64,000 nucleotides of DNA. Source: Oryzias latipes. Lineage: Eukaryota > Chordata > Actinopteri > Beloniformes > Adrianichthyidae. The position numbers were made by a program, and so were the translations under genes. The notes below the pieces were generated by a model. The model was given only the letters and a program-made list of their open reading frames with translations, made no database searches and had not been told where the DNA came from. The stretch lies in the NCBI RefSeq assembly GCF_002234675.1, contig NC_019872.2, forward strand, positions 10,289,950 through 10,353,949, given 5' to 3'. Each line of letters opens with the position of its first letter. The stretch's first letter is position 1. Positions 48,701-61,479 of this stretch are shown piece by piece.

Positions 48701-51700
48701 GGCAGTAAAAGCTGGAAGCTGCAGCTGTTTTTTCTAAAAGATGTAATAAAAGTTGAGTTAGAAGATTTAAAAACTGTTTGTTGTGTGTTCGTTGTGGTTT
48801 CAAGATGTTTAACAAGGAAGACTCATTGTGCGCTGAGACGCTGCCACTTTAACCCAATGCATAATGGGAGATGTAGTGCCAACAGCCGCCGAACGCAGAC
48901 GGACTCGCGTGTCTGAGTTTTATTGTTTTGTTCACTTTTTCCACGGTTTGATACCGGATCCCGCGGAAAGCTACACCGCTAAAGATGAGCTTTAGCTGGT
49001 ATTTTTGTTGGAACTAAGCGACTATATGAATCAGAAAAAGGTAGTGAAGACTTTAATTAATAATCATTGGTCAGACTGATGACATGTGATTAAGCCTCCA
49101 AGAATGATTGGTGGAGACAGTTAAAGGGGCGGGACTTTTCCTAATACAGCTGCAGCTAAATTGCAGTACAGTCATCAAAATGTATTTGCCGCGTCGGAGT
49201 ACAAGCCTCATGAATTAGGCAACATTGTCATCCTGACGGATCACGTCCTGGCTCACAGAGCAAGTGTGATTTATTAGCACACAGTGGGTGAAGTCAGTTT
49301 TGTCCCAGGCCCTTGTATTTGAGTATATCTGCAACTGCCAAACAGTATGGACCTCTATTCTGTTCACAAGTTCCTCAGTTATGGTTTTTTATTTATTTAT
49401 TTATTTTTACTTATTGACAATCTAGGTATCATACATAAAATTACAAACAGTAACCATATAATCAACATTACATCCCTCAGTTATGATGAGGAAATTTACA
49501 TCCGCGATCCCCCATTTCCCATAGTCTTAGGGGCTAAAGGCGGGGCCAACGCCCGGCTCGCCATTCTGTTGTACGTGTTTAAGAATGAGCAGCAGTGCAT
49601 GGAGGGGTGAACGGGTAAAGCTCTCCTTCCGCTTGTGTCGCGGCAGCGTTATGGGAGTAACAGGGCTGGTTAAAAAACACGCTAGTAAAATAAAGCAGCG
49701 ACGACTGAAAAGCGCGCGCCTCAGCGCGATACGCGCGCCTCCTCGCGGCGCGTGGGTCAGAAGTTTCCTTCCACAACAAACACTTGCTCCGCGGACGCCT
49801 CGAGTAAGCCCTGGCTGCAGCCTGCAGAATGGCTCGACGCCTCTGCGCTCCGCGCTCCCGCGCGCTCCTTGTCTCCCCTTCCTATCTACTCCGACAGCTC
49901 TGGCCATGGGGCTTCAAGGAGGAGCGCTTCGTCCCCATTGCGCCGGTGAACGGAGCAAATCGTGTCTATGCAGAGCAATCAGACTTAATACTGTACGTTT
50001 TGTGTATGAGGGGCGGATGCGTTGTTACGTGTGGGAGCCTTCAGACTGCCATCGGCCCCGCAGCTCACACGACACGCAGTCTCCAGCTCACACGGAGGCT
50101 GTGAGCGTTTCAATGCAAAACTCCGCTCAGTCCTTAATAACCGTTAAAACGATCACGTCAATTTGTGTTTCCAGTCGTGTCCCGACAAAATAAAGGCTGA
50201 TATTATTCTCACATTTACGTGCAGGCAGCCGAGTCACTATGACTCAGAGGTAAATTCACTCCGGACCATGCGCTGTTCTCTCCGTCACGCAGCTGACCGG
50301 CTTTTCCAAACCCGTTGGTGATGGTGGATTTTTTCACGCTGCTTTTAACGATTGCTTTTAACTTGAAAGCTTCATCATATTGTAGCGGCGATCACGTGCA
50401 CGTTGGGTCTAATGGCACCAAAGGATTCTGGGATGCGGCCGGGCATGCGTGCTTCGTTTTGTTGAACCATGACTGAAGTGTCTAAGACCTGAAGTGAGGT
50501 CCATGCTGTTTGGCTGTTTAGAGGTGTGTTGAAAAATAAATGACTTGTGTTTGGTGTTAGAGAATTCAAACCATTTACCGTGTCCGAAAATACGTACACG
50601 GCGGCCGCCAATAAAATCCATAAATTAGCTGCGTCACTGAATAAGCCGCACGGCTGTAAGCGCAGGAAAAAAGTAGCGGCTTATAGTCTGGAAATTACGG
50701 TAATTGGAATCAAATAAAACAAAGAAAAAAATATTTTATGACCTTTCATAATCCTAACTACTCAGTGTTTCATCAGGGCCTGTTTGGATATACAGTGAGT
50801 TGATATCCTGGAGATGGAAAATGTTTTTAGATCAGTTAATGAGGGCAATTTCCCACGCCACACCTGACCATCTCCCACAGCACACTAGGCACACTGGTTG
50901 AAAAACACTGATTTAATATAGCAGGACTTCTTTCTTATAATGAAAACAGCAGGTTAGATTAAAATCTAAATTTCATACTTGAACTGTCCTTCATCTTTGA
51001 GGACTTTGTAGAGGGTCTTATCACTTGTTTTGACCAAAGATCCCACGAGGTGGAGGGCACCATTCTTTCCTTCCTTGCTGCCACGCACCATACATGCATT
51101 TTCTAGACACACCGCCTATCAAACAACATTGACAAAGTCCAGGAACAGGTATTGGAATTGTGGGAATTGTAACTGTTCAGTATCTAATGTTGATTAATGT
51201 CAATCATACTAAATAAAATGTGAACAATTTTAAATGACAAATTTTCGTGTCAAATATTAATTTGAACCCAGCTGTTTTATTTCACTGTATGATGCAGCGC
51301 CATTAACATTTCTGGTACTCACAGTTCGGTAAATGAAGGCTCTGAGGAACTTGCCAGAGAGCGTTTCCAGCTGCTGTCCCGTGTACAGCTCACTCAAAGA
51401 CACTTTAACTTTCAGGATGTGGTTTTCCAGAAGGAGTTTCAGCTCACTCTTCGCGATTGACGATACCTCTTCTAACAAAGGTGGATTGAAAATAACAGCA
51501 GCAATGTTGACATTGAATTCTTTATGATTACAATCCCCAAACTGTTCGGATTTCTTTTTCCCAGTTGAGATATTTTTTTTTTCTCTGTTTACATGATCTT
51601 ATTTCTCCTCACCTGTGAAGACCCCATTGAGAGGAGCGAGAAGTGTGTACTCCAGATTTGGTCTCATTGCTGAAGCAAAGTCCATTTCAGAGAAATAGTC

Positions 51701-54700
51701 TCTGAAATAGCTCTGGGACTCTCCCATCAGCTCAGTGATTTCCTTAGCTAAGATGAATCAGATAAACAAGCTAGAATACAGAGGAAGTACACAGCTGATT
51801 GATGCAAAAATGCAAAGCAAGATGGGTTTTACCTGAATCAGGAAAGAGCACCTGATCTATAAGGTGAATAACACCATTGGAAGTCACAATGTCCTTCTTT
51901 AGTACCATTTTGATGCCATTGACGGTAAGAAAATCTCCATCACAGCCGATCTCAATGCTGCTCCCCTCCTCGGTCTCATACACTGATCCTGCCATGATTG
52001 CCTCTGCACACTGGACGCTGTTCAACAGATGGTACTTCACCAACGCTGACAGGTTTGGTCAAATGAAGGCAGCGAAGGAAAAAAAAAACACAAAAAACAA
52101 CTGATCACTTGGTACATCCTTTTTAAGAATTTTCCTTTCCAAACTTTGATCAGATTTGATGTTTAGGTGTGCTCAATGAAACTGCTATACCATATTCACG
52201 CCACCCTCTACAACACGTGTTCAAGCAACCACTTCCAATGAAAAGTCTATTAACAGGTGTAAAACACATATTGAAAGTTTAACTTCGACCAACCAGGGAC
52301 TCAGATTTGGTAGCAATGTATGGGTAGCATCCTTTTTAATTCAAGGAAGCGCCAACCATTTGAAAATTGATCATGGAGGAGAAATTTATAATTGGGGGTT
52401 GTCCCCGGCTGGAATTATACAACACAGTCTTTTATACGTATTGATATAATAGAGCTGTGAAAGAAAAAGTCTGGAGCAAGATTCAAGAGATTTTCACTGC
52501 TTTGGCATTTCGCACCAAGACTCTTCCAACTTCGAATCGCAGGTACATCCGCTGCTATGGGTTAACAACAGTCATGTGTGCACACATGAAAGTGCATTCA
52601 CGAACCCATGCTTAGCACGTTCTTGAACACGTGCCCAGTGTGAACATAATTTCTTCAGCTTTAAAAATCCATGCATCAGGACACCAAGCATTGTGCATTT
52701 TCCGCACCTTGACTTCCGCAGAAGAGTTGTCAGATGAGGCATACACCAAACCTGATATTCAGTTGTTGTACATCTCTGCACAACAACTAAACACAGGTCA
52801 GGCATCATTCAAATGTGTGTCACTGCATGAAATCTAAACAGCAAGTTTTAAAGTCCTTTTCCTGTTTCTGCTCCGATACAGTTGGATTTCGCACATTAAC
52901 ATGTTCCAGTATTTCAGTTGATGATCTAAAACTCTTGGTATGGAATATTAATGTGATGCGAATGTTGAACAGCTGTGGAACACTGATGGGTTGCAGACTG
53001 TATGGGAATAAGATTATCTTTCATGTTATACAACACAATAAGACATAATGATACATAAAGTTTGCATTTAATAGCTTCAGACAGTTTCCCACAGATTGTT
53101 TCACTTAAAACCTTTCCAAGCCACTAGTTACTAAAGTCCTACAAATGACAAGCATCTAGTTCTTTGTTGTAATTTTTTTTTCCTTTTTTTCTTTTTCAGT
53201 GTCTGCTTTAAATAAAATGAAAAAAATCCTGTTGACTTTCACGAGTTCAAAGGATTTCTTAAAGACCCACTTTTGGGTGTTTTTAACATGTTTGTGTGAC
53301 ATTTTTCTCACGATGGAGGACATGCTGTATATAAGGGAAATTAAGCCCAAAACTGCATTGCTGAGAATGTGTTTATTGAAATTGTTGTGAATCAGGAGTA
53401 GACAAAAAACTGCTATTTAAAAAATAATGCATTTATGATGTAAAAATATACTGGGCATGCATGTATGTCCACGTTTGTCTTTTTTTTTTCTCATTTGAGC
53501 AAGCACCTGGCTCAAAATTATATGGCTAGATAGCACCAATGTTGCCTGCTATATTTGTTGCAGTGGTAATGTGAGGTTGGAGGTGTGAGGGGCTGTAAGC
53601 TAGCTGGAAGAAAGAGTTTTCTCAGTAACAAAGGGTGCAGGGTTGCTTTACACCAACAGTCCTACCCACAACTCAGAGGCACATTTCTAATAAACCCCTG
53701 CTGCTCTGCATAAACTATGTCCAAGAAAACAACACAGATTTTTGATAAAAACAGCATAATATAATGCAAAGACCACTAGGAACACTTTTAAAATAAATCA
53801 AGACATGATTGGAGTAGGTCTTTAACCTACTACAATGTTATTTCTGTACCTGTGATAACAGCGTTGTTTTCTATGATGCGCTCCAAATATCCAGAAGGCA
53901 GTTTATCGAAGGCCTCATCCGTCGGAACAAACAAAGTATAGTGACCGGCTTCTCCAAGCTTATCAAGCAAATCAGCGGCAGATGCAGCAGTCTGAAAATT
54001 GAGAGTTTTCTACTTAGATGCAACTTTTTGTCACAGTGGTCAGTGGATTAACAACAATCTTCAGGCTTTTTGAGACTTGAAAGAGTTAAAAAAAATAATT
54101 TTTACATACAGCGAAAGAGGAGAGATTTTCGTTCTCTTCCAGGATGTCCTTGATTGTGCCACTCACGGGACGGATCACCCGGTCTATGACATGCACTGCA
54201 CCATTTGTAGCCACCTGGTTACCATAGATGATTCTAGCACAGTTGACTGTCACAACCTTGACAGGAAAAGAAATTTTAAAATAAGTCAAGATTTCAAACA
54301 TTTGTTTAAACATAGATTTTGGAAGAATTTACCCCATTTCCATAATGGTTGATGTAAAGATTATGATCCTCACTCATGGTAGGAACAACCAAGCCATTCT
54401 TCATGTCTTTGGTTACAAGACGTTGATTCACTGTGTGGAACAGTAAAGTATTGTACAGCTCCTGGTTTTCATTTTCAGCCAATTTAAGCTTTTCATTCTA
54501 CAAGAAAGAGGAAATGAGTTATATTGTTATTGTTTTGAAAGAAGTACTATATCTATCTGTCTACTCACAGGATCCAGCAGATCCCAGGCATCATTGCTAG
54601 GTGCAAACAGAGTAACAGAGGTGGGGCCTTCAATGTCCCCTCTTAGTTGGGACTCGTTAGTGTATTGCTGAGTGGCGGTAGCCTTTACAAGTCCCAGCGT

Positions 54701-55605
54701 ACCATAAACATCGTCAATGGGAGCCGCTGCAGATGCAGAGATTTGATACAAAGTAAATAATAAAATGTGAATAAAGCAAAATTAAAAAAAAGAGAGAGAC
54801 CAGATTGTGGCTTACCTGCAGGACATCCCTTCATGCCCTCTATCTTCATGTAACCAGGACAACACTCATATAAGACTACGCTGTCAAAACAATGGAAGAC
54901 ACTATATTAATGAGATTCATTAGATTCATTTGATCAAAATGCTCAGTAATGCTTTTTATTTCACAGGGGCTCTATGAATCTCTTCAGATTTATGGCCCTT
55001 GTTTATGTAAAGGTCTACAGTATTAGAGGACCTGAGTGCAGCAGAGAGCATAGATGTTTTTAAGAAAAGACTCAAGACCCATCTTTTCAGCTTGACTTTT
55101 AGCTTGTCTATCCATCGATCGGTCTGTCTGTCTGTCTGTTTACTCTGCATTATTAACAGCTCATTTTAATATTTCTTGTTTTAATGTTTGATTATTCACT
55201 TCTCTTATCAATATTTGTACTTTTAATAATCTTTTTTATTTTTTACTGCTTCCTCAGTTGAATCCTCTCCCTCTGGTTTGGCTGCTATTCAGCCACTGCA
55301 TGGAGACCAGCATCTCCCCCTGGTTGTGGTGAGACAGGGTTCTCCATGACAACAATGCTGGCTATGTACCTATCCCTAGAGGAAGAGGTCTACCAACTCT
55401 TTCCCTGCTTAGCCTATTGCCCTCAGAGGTTGGAGGTGTGAAAATGGGTTGGGGGTTGTGTATGGTTCTGGAGGGATTAGCTCTATTTTAAAATTCATTC
55501 CCTTTTTTATATTATTTATCTTGGTGTATAGCACTTTGTGTTACTAAGTTGGAAAAGTGCTATATAACGATTGATTGGTTGGTTGGTTGGTTGATTGACT
55601 GATTA

Positions 55606-55666
<61 letters not shown>

Positions 55667-58600
55667 GTAGTAATCCTTTTCCTGGTTTTGGAATATCACA
55701 AAAATCTTCTTAATAAAATGTAATGAACTCGTTTGAGTAAAATCATCAAGGTCGTACATAGAAGGACTTTTTCTTCATCAAATGTATTCAATAACTAGAA
55801 AACAATAAGTCATACAAATATATAACTACAACATGATGTGTTGTTGACTGTAACAGGAAAGAAATACAGAACTCCCATAGGGACGATAGATGAGGCTCTG
55901 CACTGGCTAAGAGCATTCATCCAACACATCTGTTTTAACAGCCATCCAAACTGATATCAACATATCATGCAACAGCAGGCAAACGACAAACAGAAAAGTA
56001 GGTTTTAGAATCTGAAATATGAGTTAAAAATTAGATTTAGCAGCTCAGCTAACAATAATTTAAACAACGTGAAAACCACCATGAAAGCATCTTATTTATA
56101 AATTGTGCTTAATGAAATGTTTGAGACTGCACATGGGTCCAATCCATCACCACAGCTTGAAACAAAACAAAAAAAGGCCATGGGAACCCATGCATGGGAA
56201 CAGATGAATCACACTCAGGATTCACGGCAGATTCTTTTTTGTTAGGGCATTACCCTTCCCCCCCAGCGCCACTTCTTCCTCATGAAACACAGCCATGTGG
56301 CTGCAGTCATTCATCTCTGGGCCAACTGTAAGCCACCTCTTCTACAGGCACGGCTAGTAGAGTTTGGAGAAACTTAACAGGAAACTGCCTGGTTCTGTCA
56401 TCACTGCATCCAATAAACAGATTTCTGTATAAATAAATCGGATAAAGTATTTTTTTTTGTAATTCTAAAAATTCTTCTGAAAGACCTGAAAAGACAAGTT
56501 GTTTTTTTTCTGAGTAACAATGAACTGGGTTAATGTAGTTTGAATTTACAAAATTTCAGTAAGTCATCACGTAATCTGCTTATTTGTTCAGAAAATTGAT
56601 GAAAACAATTGAAATTACTTTTTTTCTAAACTATTTCTTCCTGAATTTCTAAGCACTGCAAAGTGTTATAATTCCATTTTCTTCTATCGGTTGTTAAAAG
56701 TTACGCAGCTGCAAACTGAACAACAGCATGAAGAGACAAATGGAGCAAAGCCATTGCAACTGCAGGCAAAATCTCACAGAAAAAATAGGCAGATGCTACA
56801 TCTCAGCGGGACAATCATTTACAGCTGTCTACATTCAACAGTCAGGCAGATGTTTTAGAACAATTTAGGTTGTTCTTTATTGCGAAGTTTTGAAATGATA
56901 AAAACAGGTGCACACTGAGTCTGAGTCCTGTTAGTTATGCAGGCTTAAATGGACGAATAATTCTTTATCTTTTTGGGGTTTTTTTTGTGTTTGAAACTTT
57001 AACTGGGAGTTCTCTAGGCTTACTCACATCTTCCAAAATGCGAACAAGTTCAAAAATAAGTCAGGATTGGATGCCTTACAAACATCCACCCGCCAGCCAG
57101 AGCTCCTAAATGAATTTAGCTGGAGTTTAACAGAAAGCAGATCATGATGTTGGAGCTGCTCATGTTTTCCCATGAAAATAACAATACATTTCTGCTTTAG
57201 TGCAGAAATCGTGCTAAAGATTTTTCTTCCAAAATTTTTAGGTCTGATGCTTTCTGCACTCTGGCAAATCTAGCCGAATCCCTGTAATGCCAACATGCCA
57301 AAGCAAATACCGGTAGACATTTTATTGTTTTGTTAAAAATGTTTCTAAAGATTTATTATGCACATGCACATGACTGGTTGTGAAAGGGGGCATATGAAGT
57401 CATCCCTTCTGGCTTTGCTCTGACAACATAATAGATTCAATAAAGACCAGAGACTGAACAAGCCAGTTTGCTGAGCTTAAACTTATGACACAGTGCATAC
57501 ATGACTCAGCCTATTATAGCTTCCATGTGTGCCTGGGTTATACATGGACATGCTCTAAGCTGAACCCTCATGACTTGAAGTTCAATACTAAATATAAAAA
57601 TCACATTTTTAACAATGTGATCTAGACCTAACCAGAAAATCTACATGCATTTGTCCCTTTTAATCGTCATGTGTCCCTTAAAGTCTATTGGCCCTTTGTG
57701 GTTTACACCATGGTCCCATCAAGGTAACAGGTACAATTATTCAATTCAGTTTAATTTATATAGCCCAGTATTACAACAATAGTCTTCTCAGTGTTATCCC
57801 TGCCCTTAGACCCTCCTTTGCGGTAAGGGAAAACTCCTAAACAAAAGAAAAGGACACAAACACAGCACTCCTGTGCTTCTAGTTTGTTTCCCTTAGCAAC
57901 ATACGTCAGAACTTTTCTGTTAAATATTGATTATCAGCTGTCTGCCTATGTTGCAATTTTTTCATTTCATTTTTTTCTTTCAAATGTATTCTTTAGTGAA
58001 GGTAGGCTCACTGTTTAGGATTGTTCTGAATAAACCGTGTTCTGGTTGTTAATCCTAATCTACCTAAATCAAAGACATGACAGACATAAAGAAACATCAT
58101 TCATTTATGTTGAGTCAGTGAGTTTGAAGACCCACTCCCGTAAAAATGGTGTTTTTCGAGTTTTAAACATGTTCATTTCTGATGATGGAGGACTTATGTA
58201 AAAAAAAAAATCTTAAAATTGTATTTTCCAGTATTTCCTCATTCAAATTGTGTGAATCAGGAGCAGATGAAAAAATGCAGTTGGAAAAAGCTTGTAGTTG
58301 TAATGTAAAGGTTTAAATGGCAAACAACAAGCTCCCTGCTCTGCTCCATTCTGATGTATCCACTTATAGATGGTTAGATCCATGTACATCTTTGTTTACC
58401 TCGTCTGAGCTGGAATCTGGCTCAAAACTGTATGGTTGGTTAGCTCCAATATTGACAGCCATTTTTCTTGCACTGGTAATGTTAGGTTAGGGTTGTAAAG
58501 GGCTGTAAGCTAACAGGAGAGCATGCATAGATGTATGACAGGAAGTAGGGGCGGGCTTACTCCATGCCAACGGTCCCGGCTACAACTTAGAGAACATTTT

Positions 58601-61476
58601 CGAATGAAGTACTACAGCTATTAAGAAATTATGTCATAGAAACGAACACATTTTTTTTATTATGGCTAAAAACAGAATAATCATAATTCAAAGACCACTG
58701 AGAAAACTTTTAAAATAGATTATAAGATGATTGGAGTGGGATCTTTTGTGGGGTTGCAATCACTACATTAAGTCTAATTAACATCAGATCTATGTGAATT
58801 CACAGCTGGTTAACTAGGCCATAACAAACTAAAGTAGCCATAAACTGCCTAATTGTGGACTCCTTTTCTGTTTTCTCTGCATTAAATCCAGCTGTGACCA
58901 AACCAAAGTGACATGGAAGAGTTCCTCTTCGATGCCAAATAAAGTCTGCTCTGTTCTAAGAAACAGGGGACTCACAAATCTGTTTTCTTTACTGTTATCT
59001 TTCAAGTCTTTGTTTCAACCAAAATTTAATCAAAATTCTTTATAGTCTACTCGCCCCCCCATAAAAAAATAAATAAAAAAAATGATTGCAAAATCCAGTG
59101 GTGGGTTGGTCTCAGAGTAAAACAGGCATAAAACCTCATGCAGATGAAAGCATGCTGTACATTTTTTCACAATGCTTGAAAATATGTTCAAACCGCTCCT
59201 GTTTACAATTAGAATTTTTTCTTGTGTCGGCACCACGTCTGTATCTTTCATGTAAAGTCCCAAAAAATTGAATAAAAAAGCTAAATAGATTCTTGACATG
59301 TGGTAGAAGTTTAGGGGGAAGTTTGAGGTAACTGTAATGTTTAACATACGGTTTTAATAAAGATTGACAAAAGTATTGTGACATTTGTTTTTGTTTCTTT
59401 GATTTTGAAGTTTTAAATGAATAAAAAAAGAAAATAAAGATGTTTTGTATTGACTGATGCTGCATTGACCTAAACTTTTACCAATCTTTTTTTATTTTAT
59501 CAACCTTTATGGTATTAATTGCTTGAATTGAAAATTATCTAAAGCACTTTTAAGCCTTAAATGAGAAAAATATATAAATATCAGGGGGGAAATTGACATT
59601 ATAATAGGAGGGACGAAACAAGAAACCCTATAGGGTATAACTTTTACTTGCTTCATTACTTTTTTGGTATTCAGCCCCATATTCTTTTTTCTATTGACCA
59701 AGAGCTCCATGTAATATAATCTTTGTATAAAATGAGCTTCAATCCATTTTCTTCCATATTAACTCAGGTGCAGCGTTAACCCTTCGGCTGCAGGTGTTCC
59801 AGCTCACTGAGACAAGGACCAGTTCGGTTTGCATGTGTGTGCTTGTGTGTTGATGACAGACTTTGTTCCGCTCTGTCTGACAAAACTTCTCCAGCAGAAC
59901 CTTTCACTCCACCAGCATTTTGCCAAACAATAGTCATCCTGCACCGCTAGTTGACTAATTAGCGCTTTTTTGCATGCATGTACACATTTTTTATAGGTTT
60001 TTCCTTATAATGGTATCATTGGAGTGGTTTTTCTGAGGAGCATCTCTGAGTTTTCGTAAGAAAACAATACATCTACAATGAAGGTGTACTTATCATCTCA
60101 TTAAGGCTTTTTTATGCTTTGCTCAAGGGGAAAGTCAGTCATTACTTTTTACAACACCGGGCTGGAGATGCAGTGATCCTGCAGCCAGCAGGGAAAGGAG
60201 CATGCCCAGACTTGATAGCAGGAAAAAAGGGCTGAATGAAGACAAAGCGTCTTTCATACTGTACTTTTATAGAATGTAAGACCCCCCATTAGAAAAATGA
60301 AAGGGGAAAAAAAGGAATTTCTCTTTTACAGGCAAGATATTTTAACAATTTCTTGTTGAGGTTGTTTGCAGAAAAATAGGGAAATACAATCTTTTTGAAA
60401 GTAAATTAAATTGATAGAATGAATTATGAGTCCTAATTATCTAACCCAACTGTGTCTTTGCAAAATAGACGAACAATTACTCAGAGCAAATCTTTGATCT
60501 CCTTGAAAAGACTTACGCCTTCTTCCCACAGATAGAGCCTTTGTGCCAGTTCCTGCAAGTGCTGAAGTACTTCTTGCTGGTTCCCATGACTTGCTGCAGA
60601 GCGCACACATTAGGCCTAAAAGCAAAACAAATTGCAAAGTAAATGACACAATGAGTGTAGGAAGAGCAAACAAACTTGAAAAAACGTTATTAGTGAAAAA
60701 AGATACCTCTCATGCCGTGTGCATGAAACTGCAAAGTGCTTTACAGTTAAAAACAAATAACAAACAAAATAAAAAAGTTATGTATTTCGAACCGACTCCC
60801 CCTTTGCCCTTTTCCCAACAAAAAAGTTATGATCCTAAAACCTTACTTTTTACTTTTTAATGTAAGTGCTTGTTCCCTATAGTAAAGATAAATATGTCTT
60901 ACTTCACTAATACCTGGTAATTATTATTGTAGACCTTATTCATTTATTTGATTTCAATTTACAAGCACTGCAATTATATTAAATGTCATTTAAAAATTTA
61001 GAAATATTTAAATGTAGTAAAACAAGAAAATTCTTGAATTCATAGTTTATATATGATAGCTTTAAATCTGTGTGATCTATTAGAACAAACTTATGTAAAA
61101 TATATATTTTTTCAGAAACTAAGGGGTTAAAGACTTATTAGTACATTTTTAGTGTGCTCTGTGTGGTCAGACGATTATGCAAAAACTAATTCCTAAAGTT
61201 GACCACCTGTTTTCTGTCCTAAAATCAATAGTCTTCAATATCCAAATAGCCAAAACAATTCAATTATGCAGGTTAACATCAACATCTCTTTTCATAAAAT
61301 CCTAAATGCTTTCACTGATCTGATCTAAGTCTTTTGTCTCATATCCTGTTTTCTTACCCCTCTTTCCTGGCCCGGATACGGCTGTGGGTGACTATCTTGT
61401 CATAGGCGGAAGAATTCACTCTCCCTATAGAGCACAGCACCAGCACAAATAAATTCACCACAAGCAACTTGTCCAT
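42721..61476 (-). CDS. postn: Periostin, complete gene (22 coding exons)
   Basis: Secreted matricellular protein that binds collagen, fibronectin, tenascin and integrins. Exons: 61358-61476, 60517-60615, 54816-54880, 54569-54726, 54333-54497, 54110-54256, 53850-53991, 51833-52045, 51613-51747, 51323-51471, 50979-51115, 48256-48386, 48011-48141, 46519-46621, 46353-46420, 46210-46228, 44801-44956, 44661-44699, 44303-44353, 44062-44148, 42877-42912, 42721-42791. All are GT-AG; phases agree; 2421 nt, 806 aa (human 836). Order: signal peptide (1-21), EMI domain (about 40-94; YECCPGYMK), then four FAS1 domains over exons 4-15. FAS1 motifs seen are [43 protein letters not shown] and [15 protein letters not shown] periostin-type tail follows: [20 protein letters not shown] repeats and a basic GTRRRL end. 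The long tail and absence of a terminal RGD exclude TGFBI. Whether this is postna or postnb is not decided. Confidence 0.95.
43026..43894 (+). mobile_element. hAT (Charlie-like) element, copy 1
   Basis: 869 bp with ends CAGTGTTTTTCAACC and GGTTGAAAAACACTG and a perfect 8-bp target duplication ATCTAGAC (43018-43025 and 43895-43902). Both ends carry arrays of a GTGTGCCG-type subterminal motif. It has no transposase ORF. It contains a 23-base G run (43754-43776). It is located in periostin intron 20, between exons 44062-44148 and 42877-42912. Confidence 0.85.
43754..43776 (+). repeat. Homopolymer G23
   Basis: An uninterrupted run of 23 G inside the hAT element. The true length is uncertain because such runs are error-prone in sequencing. 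Confidence 0.8.
47152..47779 (+). mobile_element. TTAA MITE, copy B
   Basis: Flanked by TTAA at 47148-47151 and 47780-47783, with inverted ends AGAGCCACTCC and GGTGGAACT. It has the family internal segments GTTTTTAACATGTTCTTG near the left end and GGCTAAAAACTGCATAATCA near the right. It lies in periostin intron 13. Confidence 0.6.
48544..50910 (-). mobile_element. hAT (Charlie-like) element, copy 2, with nested insert
   Basis: Same family as 43026-43894 but inverted. Ends are CAGTGTTTTTCAACC and GGTTGAAAAACACTG, with a perfect target duplication ATTTAATA (48536-48543 and 50911-50918). hAT homology runs 48544 to about 49164 and resumes at about 50702 (GGAATCAAATAAAAC); the roughly 1.5 kb between is foreign. 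It lies in periostin intron 11, only 68 bp from exon 11. Confidence 0.8.
49165..50701. other. CpG-rich passenger inside hAT copy 2
   Basis: Not present in hAT copy 1. The core, about 49540-50110, is strikingly CpG-rich (runs such as AGCGCGCGCCTCAGCGCGAT). The right part ends with GCGGCTTATAGTCTGGAAATTA just before hAT homology resumes, a segment that recurs in fish repeats. Overlapping ORFs on both strands (for example 49585-50193 plus and 49527-49907 minus) reflect high GC and show no domain I recognise. It could be a nested transposon, an LTR/promoter fragment or captured host CpG island. Confidence 0.45.
53263..53821 (+). mobile_element. TTAA MITE, copy C
   Basis: Flanked by TTAA at 53259-53262 and 53822-53825, with ends AGACCCACTTTTGGG and GGAGTAGGTCT. 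It carries the family landmarks (GGAGGTGTGAGGGGCTGTAA, AAGACCACTAGGAACACTTT). It sits in periostin intron 7, with its right TTAA only about 24 bp from the exon 7 splice donor (exon edge 53850). Confidence 0.65.
55020..55568 (+). mobile_element. LINE (L2-like) 3' end
   Basis: Opens with the last residues of a reverse-transcriptase ORF ([20 protein letters not shown], plus strand near 55031-55090). A 3' UTR follows, with the CAGTTGAATCCTCTCC and CAGCATCTCCCCCTGG blocks, then the hairpin tail AAAAGTGCTATATAACG. It ends in the GATT microsatellite. It lies in periostin intron 2, antisense to the gene. Confidence 0.65.
55569..55666 (+). repeat. (GATT)n microsatellite
   Basis: About 24 tetranucleotide units, GATT with GGTT variants at the left. 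It forms the tail of the LINE 3' end just before it. Confidence 0.9.
58127..58747 (+). mobile_element. TTAA MITE, copy D
   Basis: The most complete copy internally: GAAGACCCACTCC at the left, GGAGTGGGATCTTTT at the right, and the AAGCTCCCTGCTCTGCTCC, CTGAGCTGGAATCTGGCTC and AGGGCTGTAAGCTAACAGG segments between. The flanking TTAA has mutated. It lies in periostin intron 2. Confidence 0.55.
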
Positions 61477-61479
61477 CCT

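Larger units (their letters stand above)
54881..60516 (-). other. postn: Periostin intron 2 (5.6 kb)
   Basis: The largest intron of the gene. It holds the LINE 3' end and GATT repeat at 55020-55666, a degenerate LINE-tail-like fragment at about 57740-57850 (TTCAGTTTAATTTATATAGC), and TTAA MITE copy D. No additional exon is needed to keep the reading frame across it. Confidence 0.7.

Noticed and set aside
49585..50193. 202-aa plus-strand ORF in the CpG-rich passenger
   Set aside because: High GC removes stop codons in several frames at once (a 126-aa minus ORF overlaps it). It has no domain, no exon context and low-complexity Arg/Pro/Ser composition.
55544..55759. 71-aa ORF rich in the tetrapeptide Ser-Ile-Asn-Gln
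   Set aside because: Translation of the GATT microsatellite.
42721..61476. Annotation as TGFBI (the other EMI-plus-four-FAS1 gene)
   Set aside because: TGFBI ends soon after the fourth FAS1 domain with an RGD. This gene has a long multi-exon tail with periostin-type repeats and a basic end, and its neighbour SUPT20H matches the POSTN locus.
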